This document shows, piece after piece, positions 9,235-17,534 of a stretch of DNA of 64,000 nucleotides. Source of the DNA: Falsiroseomonas oleicola (GTDB taxonomy: Bacteria; Pseudomonadota; Alphaproteobacteria; Acetobacterales; Acetobacteraceae). Within the stretch, counting starts at the first letter, position 1; each line of letters starts with the position of its first letter. The notes under the pieces were generated by a model. That model saw only the letters and a list, made by a program, of their open reading frames with translations, did not search any database and had not been told where the DNA came from. The stretch lies in assembly GCF_019029495.1 (NCBI RefSeq), contig NZ_JAERQM010000006.1, positions 263,115-327,114 on the forward strand. Reading direction: 5' to 3'. Made by a program: the position numbers and the translations under genes.

Positions 9235-9305
9235 GACGGGACCCTTCCAATGCCTCATCCCCCCAGGCTAACGCGACGCTGTCCCGCAAGGCGAGGCTTC
9301 GCCGG

Positions 9306-9830
9306 ATGAGCATGCTGCTGCGTGGCGTGGATGCGCTTTGCACCGCCGGGGCCTGGCTGGCCGCGATCTCCGCGGCGTTGCTCGCCACCATCCTGATCGT
9401 CGAAGTCCTGGCCACCAGCTTCTTCAACTGGTCGCAGCCCTGGGCGGTGGAGTATGCGATCTACCTGCAATGCTTCGTGCTGTTCTGCGGCGCCGGCTGG
9501 ACCCTGCGGCAGGGCGGGCATATTCGCGTCGCGGTGCTGATGCAGACCCTGCCGCCGGCGGCCGCCAGGCTGCTGGACATGGCGGGCTGCGTCTTCGCCA
9601 TCGGCGTCATCGGCTTCGCCACGCAGACACTGTGGCAGCAATTGCTGCGCAGTTTCGATTTCGGCAGCACCTCCTACTACCCCATGGCCACCCCCGTCTG
9701 GATGCCGCAATTGCTGCTGACCCTGGGCTTCACGCTGCTGCTGCTGGGTCTCGTCGCGCGCCTGCTGCGGCTTCTGCGGCGAGAGGCGCCGGACCTCGGC
9801 GATGCGCTGGCGAGCGGAGGCGTGGAATGA
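9306..9830 (+). CDS. dctQ: TRAP transporter small permease DctQ
   Basis: A 174-residue protein with four hydrophobic segments. The second carries the family pattern QPWAVEYAIYLQCFVLFCGAGW, then RQGGHIRVAVLMQ as a conserved loop. It pairs with the large permease. Its stop codon overlaps the dctM start in ATGA, giving translational coupling. It lies in the inner membrane. Confidence 0.88.
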   Translation: MSMLLRGVDALCTAGAWLAAISAALLATILIVEVLATSFFNWSQPWAVEYAIYLQCFVLFCGAGWTLRQGGHIRVAVLMQTLPPAAARLLDMAGCVFAIGVIGFATQTLWQQLLRSFDFGSTSYYPMATPVWMPQLLLTLGFTLLLLGLVARLLRLLRREAPDLGDALASGGVE

Positions 9831-11122
9831 CCGCGCCGCTCCTTCTCGTTGTCGGCATGCTGCTGGTGACCCTCGCCGGCGGCGTCTGGGTCGGTGTCGC
9901 GCTGATGTCGATCGGCATCGTCGCGCTGGAGGTCTTCCGCGACATGCGGGTGGACCGTTTCCTGGCCGGCGACATCTGGTCCAGCGCCACGGCGGTGGAA
10001 CTCGTCACCCTGCCACTGTTCATCCTGATGGGCGAGATCCTGTTCCACACGCGGCTGTCCGAGAACCTTTTCAAGGGCCTGTCGCCCTGGACGCGGTTGC
10101 TGCCGGGGCGGCTGGTGCATGTGAATGTGCTGGGCTGCACGCTGTTCGCCGCCGTCTCCGGCAGCAGCGCCGCAACAACGGCGACGGTCGGGCGGATCAC
10201 GCTTCAGGAGTTGCTTGGGCGTGGCTATGACCGAAGGCTCGCGGTCGGGTCGCTCGCCGGGGCGGGCACGCTGGGCTTCCTGATTCCGCCTTCGATCCCG
10301 ATGATCGTCTATGGCGTCGTCGCCGATGCCTCGATCCTGGAACTGTTCATGGCGGGGTTGGTGCCGGGCCTGGGCCTTGCGGTGATGTTCATGGGCTACA
10401 TCGCCTTCCGCGCCTGGATGGACCCGACGCTGGTTCCGCCGCAGGAGCCGGCGATTCCGACGAAGGACGCGCTGCTGGCGCTGCTGCAACTGATCCCCAT
10501 CGCCTTCCTGATCTGCTTCATCATGGGCAGCCTGTATTTCGGCTTCGCCAGCATCACGGAAGCCGCCGCCATCGGCGTGCTCGGCGCGCTGCTGGTCGCG
10601 GTGGGCCAGCGCACGCTGACGCTGCGCGGGATGTGGGGCGCGCTGCTGGGCACGGTGAAGACCTGTTCGATGATCGGGCTGATCATCGTCGGCGCGCTGT
10701 TCCTGTCGAAGGCCATGGCGAGGCTCGGCCTGCCGGCGGATGTGGCGAATGCCATCCAGTCCTGGGGGCTGCACCCCTATATGCTGATCTTCGTGCTGCT
10801 GCTGTTCTACCTGGCGCTGGGCTGCATCCTGGACGGGCTTTCGGCCATCGTCATGACCCTGCCGGTGACGCTGCCGCTGGCCGTGGCGGCGGGGTTCGAC
10901 CCGATCTGGTTCGGCGTCTTCCTCATCATCACCATCGAGATGGCGCAGATCACGCCCCCCGTGGGGTTCAACCTCTTCGTCATCCAGGGCCTGACCAAGG
11001 AGAACATCTTCCGCATCGCCGGCTATGCCTGGCCCTTCTGCGCCATCATGATGGTCTTCACGGCGCTGATCACCCTGTTCCCGCAGATCGTCACGGCGCT
11101 GCCCACCTCCCTCCGAGGATGA
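9827..11122 (+). CDS. dctM: TRAP transporter large permease DctM
   Basis: The 431-residue protein has about a dozen membrane segments. Family motifs are visible: LPLFILMGEILFHTRLSENLF, AVSGSSAATTATVGRI, GSLAGAGTLGFLIPPSIPMIVYG, and the C-terminal EMAQITPPVGFNLFVIQG. It is the Na+-coupled transport subunit that works with DctP and DctQ. It overlaps dctQ upstream and the BASS-type permease gene downstream, each by an ATGA junction, so all three are one operon. Confidence 0.92.
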   Translation: MTAPLLLVVGMLLVTLAGGVWVGVALMSIGIVALEVFRDMRVDRFLAGDIWSSATAVELVTLPLFILMGEILFHTRLSENLFKGLSPWTRLLPGRLVHVNVLGCTLFAAVSGSSAATTATVGRITLQELLGRGYDRRLAVGSLAGAGTLGFLIPPSIPMIVYGVVADASILELFMAGLVPGLGLAVMFMGYIAFRAWMDPTLVPPQEPAIPTKDALLALLQLIPIAFLICFIMGSLYFGFASITEAAAIGVLGALLVAVGQRTLTLRGMWGALLGTVKTCSMIGLIIVGALFLSKAMARLGLPADVANAIQSWGLHPYMLIFVLLLFYLALGCILDGLSAIVMTLPVTLPLAVAAGFDPIWFGVFLIITIEMAQITPPVGFNLFVIQGLTKENIFRIAGYAWPFCAIMMVFTALITLFPQIVTALPTSLRG

Positions 11123-12054
11123 CCTTGGGCGATTGGATTCGCCGCCACGGCCTGAAGCTGATCGCCGTGGGCGCGCTCGCGGGCGTCGCCTTGCCGGAGG
11201 TGGCGGAGGCGACGCGGCCTTCGCTGGTGCTGATGTCCATCGCGCTGATGCTCTGCGGGCTGCTGCGGATCGAGCCGGCGGCCTTCGGCCAGGTGCTGCG
11301 GCGGCCAACGCTCGCGCTGCTGATCCTGGCCTGGGTCACCCTCGGCGTGCCGCTGCTCGTCTGGCTTGTGCTGGGGGCGGTGCTGTCGCCGGACTCCGCC
11401 TTTCTCTCGGCGGCGGTGCTGATGTCCGCCGCGCCATCGGTCATGTCCGCCGCCACCTTCGCCTTGCTGCTCGGCGCCGATGCCGCGCTGCTGACGGTGG
11501 TCGCCATCCCCTCCAACGCGCTGGCCCCACTCTGGCTGCCGCTGGTCGCGGGGCTGATGGGGGTGGGGGCGCAGGTCGATCCCGGCGCCATGGCGATCCG
11601 GCTCGGCATCATGGTGGGCGGCAGTTTCGCGGGCGCCTGGCTGGTGGCCTCGGTCGTCGGACGGCCGGCGCTGCGGCAGGCGGCGCCAACCATCGACGCC
11701 TGGCTGGTGGTGCTCATCACCATCTCCGCCTTCCCCTGCATGGCCGGGGTGGGCGAGGCGCTGGCCGCGCGCCCGTTGCAGTTCCTGGGCATGATCGGCT
11801 TCGCGCTGGTGCTGAACCTGGTGCTCCAGGCCATCGGCTGGCTGGTGTTCCGCGCCGCCCCCATCGAGGGTGCGCTTTCCGCCGCCCTGGTCAGCGGATC
11901 GCGCAACATGGTGCTGCTGCTGGCGGCGCTGGGCACGCCGGGCGACAGCGACCTCGGCCTGATCGTGGCCGCCGCGCAACTCACACTCTTCATCATGCCG
12001 ATGCTGGTCGCGCCGGCCTATCGGGCTCTCGCGCGCCGCCGCAGGATGCGCTAA
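11119..12054 (+). CDS. BASS (bile acid:sodium symporter)-like permease
   Basis: A 311-residue polytopic membrane protein with about nine or ten hydrophobic segments. LMSAAPSVMSAATFALLLGAD and SGSRNMVLLLAALG resemble the two crossover regions of BASS/SBF proteins. The start ATG overlaps the dctM stop, so it is co-expressed with the TRAP transporter and may export a product or import a related acid. The family call rests on topology and the two helix-break motifs, so an AEC-type carrier is a possible alternative. Confidence 0.65.
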   Translation: MTLGDWIRRHGLKLIAVGALAGVALPEVAEATRPSLVLMSIALMLCGLLRIEPAAFGQVLRRPTLALLILAWVTLGVPLLVWLVLGAVLSPDSAFLSAAVLMSAAPSVMSAATFALLLGADAALLTVVAIPSNALAPLWLPLVAGLMGVGAQVDPGAMAIRLGIMVGGSFAGAWLVASVVGRPALRQAAPTIDAWLVVLITISAFPCMAGVGEALAARPLQFLGMIGFALVLNLVLQAIGWLVFRAAPIEGALSAALVSGSRNMVLLLAALGTPGDSDLGLIVAAAQLTLFIMPMLVAPAYRALARRRRMR

Positions 12055-12055
12055 T

Positions 12056-12073
12056 AATTTGTCCGGACAAATT
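12056..12073. promoter_or_regulatory. palindromic operator, copy 3 (perfect 18-base palindrome)
   Basis: AATTTGTCCGGACAAATT is a perfect 18-base palindrome and the best copy of the repeated operator. It begins 2 bases after the BASS-like permease stop codon and ends 13 bases before the MaoC start, covering the space where the MaoC promoter or leader must lie. The sequence matches the GT-n-AC style of FadR-type GntR sites. Confidence 0.75.
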
Positions 12074-12086
12074 TGGGAGAACCAGC

Positions 12087-12605
12087 ATGGTGCAGACGCA
12101 TGCCGAGGTGGCGCCGAACCGCTTCCGCGAAAGCTTCGGCCGCTATTTCGAGGATTTCGTGCCCGGCCACATCTATGAGCACCGCCCGAACCGCACGGTG
12201 ACGGAAACCGAGAACACCTGGTTCACCCTGCTGACCATGAACCAGCACCCGATGCATTTCGACGCGGAATACGCCAAGCATTCCGAATTCGGCCGCTGCA
12301 TCATCTGCTCCCCCTTCACCGTCGCGCTGCTGGTGGGGATGAGCGTCAGCGATGTCTCCCAAAAAGCCATCGCCAATCTCGGCTGGAAGGAGATCAAGCT
12401 GACCTTCCCGCTGTTTGCCGGCGACACGCTGTCGGGCGAGAGCGAGGTGCTGGACAAGCGCGAGTCCAAATCCCGCCCGAATGCCGGCATCGTCAATGTC
12501 CGCACCCGCGGTTTCAACCAGGATGGCAAGCTGGTCTGCGAATTCGACCGCACCATGCTGATCGCCCGGCGCGGCTTCGACGTGGAGAAGAAGGCGAATT
12601 ACTGA
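12087..12605 (+). CDS. MaoC-family acyl-CoA hydratase/dehydratase
   Basis: A 172-residue single hot-dog protein. The hydratase motif is present as TMNQHPMHFDAEYA around residues 49-62, giving the Asp/His pair, followed by ICSPFTVALLVGMSV and the FPLFAGDTLSGESEVLDKR strand. MaoC proteins add water across enoyl-CoA or mesaconyl/itaconyl-CoA type substrates. GGGAGA lies 7 bases before the ATG, and the start follows the perfect operator palindrome directly, so repression by its binding protein is expected. Together with the CaiB and MmgE/PrpD genes this would fit a branched dicarboxylate pathway, but that is inference. Confidence 0.88.
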   Translation: MVQTHAEVAPNRFRESFGRYFEDFVPGHIYEHRPNRTVTETENTWFTLLTMNQHPMHFDAEYAKHSEFGRCIICSPFTVALLVGMSVSDVSQKAIANLGWKEIKLTFPLFAGDTLSGESEVLDKRESKSRPNAGIVNVRTRGFNQDGKLVCEFDRTMLIARRGFDVEKKANY

Positions 12606-12613
12606 TCGCGCCG

Positions 12614-12940
12614 CTACCGGACGGCGGAGAAGGCGGTTGGCGTCAGGATCAGGTTGCTGATGCTCTCCACGATCGGGCCATCCGCCTCGCTCTCCGCGCG
12701 TTTCGCGATCCATTCGGGGTCGGCCTGGAAGGCGGCCCACTTGGCCTCGCGCTCGGCGAGCGACTCCCAGGCGACCAGGTAGTACAGGTCCTGGTTGGAG
12801 GGCCCCACGGCCACGGTCCAGAACCCCGCCTGCCGGATGCCGTGGCGCGCCCAGAGATCGAGCGTCACCGTCTCGAAGCGCTTGAGCAGCGCCGGCAGGC
12901 GGCCGGTGATGCAGTGGTAGATGCGCAATTCATGGATCAT
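12614..12940 (-). CDS. NIPSNAP family protein
   Basis: A 108-residue ferredoxin-like (dimeric alpha-beta barrel) protein. It opens with MIHELRIYHCITGRLPALLKRF and continues with HGIRQAGFWTVAVGPSNQDLYYLVAWESLAERE, the typical NIPSNAP pattern. Proteins of this type often accompany degradation pathways in proteobacteria, without a settled function. It is convergent with the MaoC gene with an 8-base gap. Confidence 0.85.
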   Translation of the reverse strand: MIHELRIYHCITGRLPALLKRFETVTLDLWARHGIRQAGFWTVAVGPSNQDLYYLVAWESLAEREAKWAAFQADPEWIAKRAESEADGPIVESISNLILTPTAFSAVR

Positions 12941-13057
12941 GCTGGGTCCTCCCTGCCCGGAAGCCTGCCCTGCGGCGTGTCACCGATCAATCCGCCTGGA
13001 CAACACAGGACGACCGCCTAGGCTTGGCCGCTTCCAACCCGCCGGAGACGCCTGCCC

Positions 13058-14344
13058 GTGGATCGTTTCTTCGAGTTCACCGCGCGCGGCACGACGCCGC
13101 GCACCGAGGTCCTGGCCGGCGTCGCGACCTATCTGACCATGGTCTATATCGTCGTGGTCAATCCCTCGATCCTGGCCGCCGCCGGCATCGACCACGGCGC
13201 CGCCTTCGTCGCCACCTGCCTGGCCGCGGCCATTGGCAGCCTGCTGATGGGGTTGCTGGCGAATTTCCCCATTGCGCTGGCGCCGGGCATGGGGATCAAC
13301 GCCTATTTCGCCTTCGTCGTCGTCGGCGCCATGGGCATCCCCTGGCAGGTGGCACTGGGGGCGGTCTTCGTCTCCGGCTTCCTGTTCTTCCTGATCTCCG
13401 TGCTGCGCATCCGCGAATGGCTCATCAACGGCATCCCGATGTCGCTGAAGCTCGGCATTGCCGGCGGCATCGGCTTCCTGCTGGCCCTGATCGGGCTACA
13501 GGGCATGGGCATCGTGGTGGCAAGCCCCGCCACCATGGTCGGGCTGGGCCGGCTGACGGCGCCGGGCACGCTGATCGCCTGCGCCGGCTTCCTGCTGATC
13601 GCGGGGCTGGCGGCGCGGGCGGTGCCGGGGGCGATCGTGCTGGGCATCCTCGCCACCGCCGCCATCGGGCTGCCCTTCGGGCTGACGGAGTTCAAGGGCG
13701 TGGTGGCGCTGCCACCCTCCCTGGCGCCGACCTTCCTGCAGATGGACATCCCCGGCGCCCTCAGCCTCGGGCTGGTGGCGATCGTCTTCACCTTCTTCCT
13801 ACTGGATCTGCTGGACAATACCGGCACGCTGATCGCCACGGCCCATCGCGCCGGGCTGATGAACGCGGATGGCACGGTGCCGCGGCTGGGGCGGGTGCTG
13901 GTGGCGGATAGCGGCGGGGCGATGATCGGCGCGGCGCTCGGCACCTCCACCACCGTCAGCTATATCGAGAGCGCGGCGGGCATCCAGGCGGGCGGGCGCA
14001 CCGGGCTGACAGCGGTGGTGGTGGCGGGGCTGTTCCTGCTGACCCTGTTCCTGGCGCCGCTGGCCACCTCCATCCCGGCCTTCGCCACGGCGCCGGCGCT
14101 GGTCTTCGTCGCCTGCCTGATGGCCAAGGGCCTGCAGGACCTGGCCTGGGAGGATACGACCGAATACCTGCCGGCGATCCTGACGGCGCTGGCCATGCCC
14201 TTCACCTTCTCCATCGCCACGGGGATCGGCCTGGGCTTCCTCAGCTATGCGCTGGTCAAGACGATGGCGGGCCGGGCCGGGGAGGTCCATGGCGCGGTCT
14301 GGCTGCTGGCCGCGCTGTCGGCGGTGAAGTTCGCCCTCGCCTGA
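13058..14344 (+). CDS. NCS2 family purine permease (AzgA/AdeQ-like)
   Basis: A 428-residue inner-membrane protein of the guanine/hypoxanthine/adenine branch of NCS2. MDRFFEFTARGTTPRTEVLAGVATYLTMVY is typical of this branch, as are GLLANFPIALAPGMGINAYF, the DLLDNTGTLIATAHRAGL segment and GTSTTVSYIESAAGI. It starts at GTG. About a dozen hydrophobic spans are visible. It stands alone, between the catabolic locus and the RTX gene. Confidence 0.93.
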   Translation: MDRFFEFTARGTTPRTEVLAGVATYLTMVYIVVVNPSILAAAGIDHGAAFVATCLAAAIGSLLMGLLANFPIALAPGMGINAYFAFVVVGAMGIPWQVALGAVFVSGFLFFLISVLRIREWLINGIPMSLKLGIAGGIGFLLALIGLQGMGIVVASPATMVGLGRLTAPGTLIACAGFLLIAGLAARAVPGAIVLGILATAAIGLPFGLTEFKGVVALPPSLAPTFLQMDIPGALSLGLVAIVFTFFLLDLLDNTGTLIATAHRAGLMNADGTVPRLGRVLVADSGGAMIGAALGTSTTVSYIESAAGIQAGGRTGLTAVVVAGLFLLTLFLAPLATSIPAFATAPALVFVACLMAKGLQDLAWEDTTEYLPAILTALAMPFTFSIATGIGLGFLSYALVKTMAGRAGEVHGAVWLLAALSAVKFALA

Positions 14345-14365
14345 ACGTCAGGCGATATCCACGTC

Positions 14366-15004
14366 TCAGACGATGTTGACCACGTCGTTCAGATCGCTCA
14401 GCAGATCGGCCTTGGAGACGCCCTGGAGCGTGATGCTGTCGCCATTGGCGAAGCTGATGACCGCATTGCCGCCGACCTCCCCGACATAGGGCGCCAGGTC
14501 CGACGGGTTGGCGATGCTGGTGCCGTTGATGCCGGCCTTGATCTCCAGCACGTCATTGCCGAGGTTGAAGTCGGTGATGACATCATCTCCGAAATTATTC
14601 TCAAAATAGAAGGTGTCGGACTGGCTGGAACCGCCGCTGCCATCGCCGGTCAGCAGGTCGTTGCCCGCCCCGCCGCTGAGATGGTCCGAACCCTGGCCGC
14701 CGATCAGCGTGTCATTGCCAGCTTCACCAAAAAGCCAATCGCTTGAATTTCCACCGTCGATCAGGTCGTTGCCGCTGCCACCATAGATGGTGTCCTGCGC
14801 CGCCTGACCAAAAACCTGGTCATTGCCGGATCCGGCATAGACCAGGTCCTTGCCGGAGCCCGCATAGATCGTGTCGTTCCCGTCACCACTCTTGATGGTG
14901 TCGTTGCCGTCTTTCGCGATGATGAAATCATCTCGCTGACCTTTGTGGATCGTGTCGATCAGATCATCATGATCCGTGCCGTGGATCGAGGCGTAGCCGG
15001 TCAT
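14366..15004 (-). CDS. small RTX-type calcium-binding protein
   Basis: The 212-residue protein contains about seven nonapeptide repeats between residues 25 and 120, such as GDGNDTIYAGSG, GGSGNDLIDGG and GGAGNDLLTGDG. These bind Ca2+ as a parallel beta-roll. No N-terminal signal peptide is seen, and the C-terminal part (FNLGNDVLEIK then a Leu/Val-rich tail ending in DVVNIV) resembles type I secretion substrates. No ABC exporter, membrane fusion protein or protease domain is encoded nearby. An ATG 45 bases upstream is possible, but MTGYASIHGTD is the likelier beginning. A Fur-like site lies about 60 bases upstream. The function of the cargo is unknown. Confidence 0.82.
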   Translation of the reverse strand: MTGYASIHGTDHDDLIDTIHKGQRDDFIIAKDGNDTIKSGDGNDTIYAGSGKDLVYAGSGNDQVFGQAAQDTIYGGSGNDLIDGGNSSDWLFGEAGNDTLIGGQGSDHLSGGAGNDLLTGDGSGGSSQSDTFYFENNFGDDVITDFNLGNDVLEIKAGINGTSIANPSDLAPYVGEVGGNAVISFANGDSITLQGVSKADLLSDLNDVVNIV

Positions 15005-15063
15005 GGCGTGGTCCCTGCCTGCGCACTGGGACCGGAGCGCGATCCCCATTCACTAGAAATCTC

Positions 15064-15085
15064 TTATTAATGAGAATAGTCGTTG
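15064..15085. promoter_or_regulatory. candidate Fur-type site upstream of the RTX gene
   Basis: The AT-rich word TTATTAATGAGAATAGTCG contains AATGAGAAT, the classic Fur half-site, with an imperfect second arm (GTCGTT). It stands out in a GC-rich genome, in the 266-base gap between the RTX gene (reverse, start 15004) and the MFS gene (forward, start 15271). Iron control of either gene is inference. Confidence 0.35.
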
Positions 15086-15270
15086 TCAAATCCTTCGTGA
15101 ACGTCCGGAGGCTGAATTGAGCTTATTTTCAGGATATGTTTATTTTTTAGGCATTTCCGACCGGACTCGCCGCGCCCTGACCGCCTCGGCCCGACCGGCG
15201 CCACCCAGGATCATCACCCGCGCGCTTTGGTGCTTCCCCCCGGCGCCAAGGCCCGCCAAGTTGCCGCCCG

Positions 15271-16884
15271 ATGCATCTGCCCTCCGCCCTGACCCCGCTC
15301 CGCCATCCGGCCTTCCGGCTGCTCTGGCTCGCCAATCTCTGCAGCAACACCGGCATGTGGATGCAGAACACGGGCGCGGGCTGGCTGATGACCTCCCTCG
15401 CCCCCTCGCCGCTCATGGTCAGCATGGTGCAGGTGGCCAGCCTGCTGCCGGTGTTCCTGCTGGCGCTGCCGGCCGGGGCGCTGGCGGATATCGTGGACCG
15501 GCGGCGGTTCCTCATCGTCGCCCAGGCCTGGATCGCCGCGGCGGGCACCCTGCTTGCCATCCTGACCTGGACCGGCAGCCTCGGCCCCTGGGGGCTGCTG
15601 GCGCTGACCTTCGCCATCGGCATCGGCACCGCCATGAATTCCCCCGCCTGGCAGGCGACGACGCCGGAGACGGTGCCGCGCCACGACCTGACCGGCGCCA
15701 TCGTGCTGAACGGCATCGGCTTCAACCTGGCGCGGACCATCGGCCCGGCGCTGGGCGGCTTCACCGTGGCGGCGGCGGGGGCGGAGGCGACCTTCGCGCT
15801 GAACGCACTGTCCTTCGCCGCCGTCATCGTCGCTCTGGTGTTCTGGAAGCGGGAGGCACCGCGCGCCACCCTGCCGAAGGAGCACTTCCTGTCGGCCATC
15901 CGCGCCGGCCTCGGCTATACCCGCGCCAGCCCGGTGCTGCGCGCGATCATGCTGCGCGGTTTCGTCTTCTTCCTGTTCGCCGCGGCGCTCTGGGGCCTGC
16001 TGCCGCTGCTGGTGCGCCAGCAGCTCGGCCTCGGCCCGCAATGGTTCGGCATCATGCTGGCGGCGATGGGCGTGGGCGCGGTGGCGGCGGGGTTCCTGCT
16101 GCCTTCCCTGCGCAGCCGGCTGGATCGTGGCGCCACGGTGACGGTGGCCATGGTGGTGACCGGCGGGGCGCTGATCCTGCTCGGCCAGGCGCAGCATTGG
16201 GCGGTCGCCATGCTGGCCATGCTTCTCTACGGCGTCGGCTGGCTGGCCGGCGCCTCCACCCTCCAGGCCTCGGCGCAGCTTTCGGTGCCGGCCTGGGTGC
16301 GGGCGCGGGCGCTGGGCATCTACCAGCTCAGCACCTTCGGCGGGCTGACGCTCGGCGCCGGCTTCGGCGGCTGGGGTGGGGAGGCGCTGGGGATCGGCAC
16401 GGCGCTGGGCCTGTCCGGCCTGTGCTGCGCTGCGGGTGGCATTCTGGTGCGGCGCTACGCCATCGAGGCCCCGCCCAGCGAGCCCACCGCCGAAAACGCC
16501 CCCGCCCCCGCCGTGCCGAAGCCGGAGCCGGTTTCGCAATCCCTCGCCGCCCTGCTGGCGGGCGACAGCGGCCGGGTGATGGAGGTCGTGCGCTACCGAA
16601 TCGACCCCGCCAATCGCGCCGCCTTCCTGGCCGCCATGGCGCAATGCCGCCAGGTGCGGCTGCGCAGCGGGGCGCAGGGCTGGCGGCTGTATGAGGACGT
16701 CGCCCATCCCGAGCACTGGGTGGAATTCTGGTTGATGGAGAGCTGGACGGAGCATCTGCGGGAGGAAGGCCGGCTGACCGAATGGGACATGAAGGTCCTC
16801 GCCGGCGCCGCCGCGCTGCATCGCGGATCGACGCCGCCCCGGGCATCGCGCTACCTGAATGTCATGCCTGGATTGCCAGGATAG
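15271..16884 (+). CDS. MFS exporter (MFS_3 / EntS-like) with C-terminal soluble domain
   Basis: The protein has 537 residues. Residues 1-400 are a twelve-span MFS carrier of the EntS branch: LRHPAFRLLWLANLCSNTG at the N-terminus, then LPAGALADIVDRRRFLI as motif A. Residues of about 430-537 form an extra soluble tail (MEVVRYRIDPANRAAFLAAM, then GWRLYEDVAHPEHWVEFWLMESW), which reads like an antibiotic-biosynthesis-monooxygenase/dabb-type barrel. A Pro/Ala-rich linker (TAENAPAPAVPKPEPV) joins the two. The start follows an intergenic region with a possible Fur site. The transported compound is unknown. Confidence 0.88.
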   Translation: MHLPSALTPLRHPAFRLLWLANLCSNTGMWMQNTGAGWLMTSLAPSPLMVSMVQVASLLPVFLLALPAGALADIVDRRRFLIVAQAWIAAAGTLLAILTWTGSLGPWGLLALTFAIGIGTAMNSPAWQATTPETVPRHDLTGAIVLNGIGFNLARTIGPALGGFTVAAAGAEATFALNALSFAAVIVALVFWKREAPRATLPKEHFLSAIRAGLGYTRASPVLRAIMLRGFVFFLFAAALWGLLPLLVRQQLGLGPQWFGIMLAAMGVGAVAAGFLLPSLRSRLDRGATVTVAMVVTGGALILLGQAQHWAVAMLAMLLYGVGWLAGASTLQASAQLSVPAWVRARALGIYQLSTFGGLTLGAGFGGWGGEALGIGTALGLSGLCCAAGGILVRRYAIEAPPSEPTAENAPAPAVPKPEPVSQSLAALLAGDSGRVMEVVRYRIDPANRAAFLAAMAQCRQVRLRSGAQGWRLYEDVAHPEHWVEFWLMESWTEHLREEGRLTEWDMKVLAGAAALHRGSTPPRASRYLNVMPGLPG

Positions 16885-16947
16885 AGGATGCAACGCGATG
16901 GCCCGTTGCTACGTTACTGTGCGACGCAACAGCCACGGAGACAGCAG

Positions 16948-17436
16948 ATGGCCAAGTCTGGCACGAAGAGCCGCAACGACCTCCAGGACAATGCCAAGGC
17001 CACCTCGATCGAGGTCCTCCAGGCCTGCCTGACCGACAGCATCGACCTCTACAACACCACCCGCCAGGCCCATTGGAACGTGAAGGGCCCGAACTTCCAC
17101 GGCCTGCACACGATGTTCGAGACCTTCTACACCACGCTCGAGACCGATATCGACGAACTGGCGGAGCGCCTGGTGCAGCTCGGCGGCACCGCGATCGGCG
17201 CCAGCCAGGATGTCGCCGCCAAGACCCGCCTGGCCGCCTATCCGGCCGATCTGAAGCTCGGCAAGGACCATGTCGCCGCCCTGACCGACCGCTACGCGGC
17301 GCTGGCCAAGACGATGCGGGAGGGTATCGACGAGACCGACGAGGCCGGCGATGCCGACACCGCGGATATCCTGACCGGCGTGTCGAAGAACCTCGACAAG
17401 GCGCTGTGGATGCTGGAGGCCAGCGGCGAGGGCTGA
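16948..17436 (+). CDS. dps: Dps family DNA-binding ferritin-like protein
   Basis: The 162-residue protein forms dodecamers that oxidise and store iron and protect DNA. The dinuclear site at the dimer interface is visible in RQAHWNVKGPNFHGLH followed by TLETDIDELAERLVQLGG, giving the conserved His, Asp and Glu residues. A basic N-terminal tail (MAKSGTKSRNDLQDNAK) may contact DNA. GGAG lies 7 bases before the chosen ATG; an upstream ATG at 16888 lacks a ribosome site. Confidence 0.92.
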   Translation: MAKSGTKSRNDLQDNAKATSIEVLQACLTDSIDLYNTTRQAHWNVKGPNFHGLHTMFETFYTTLETDIDELAERLVQLGGTAIGASQDVAAKTRLAAYPADLKLGKDHVAALTDRYAALAKTMREGIDETDEAGDADTADILTGVSKNLDKALWMLEASGEG

Positions 17437-17534
17437 GCCGCCAGGCCACCCCTTCGCACCCCGCACCACCAGGCTGACTTGGTTGTGCGGGGCGCATCCG
17501 GCCGCTATCTTGGGCCGGAACTTGAGAACACAGC

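Noticed and set aside
9677-11308. 543-codon reverse frame opposite dctM
   Set aside because: Antisense of a hydrophobic gene gives a polar Arg/Gln/His-rich sequence; no real motif.
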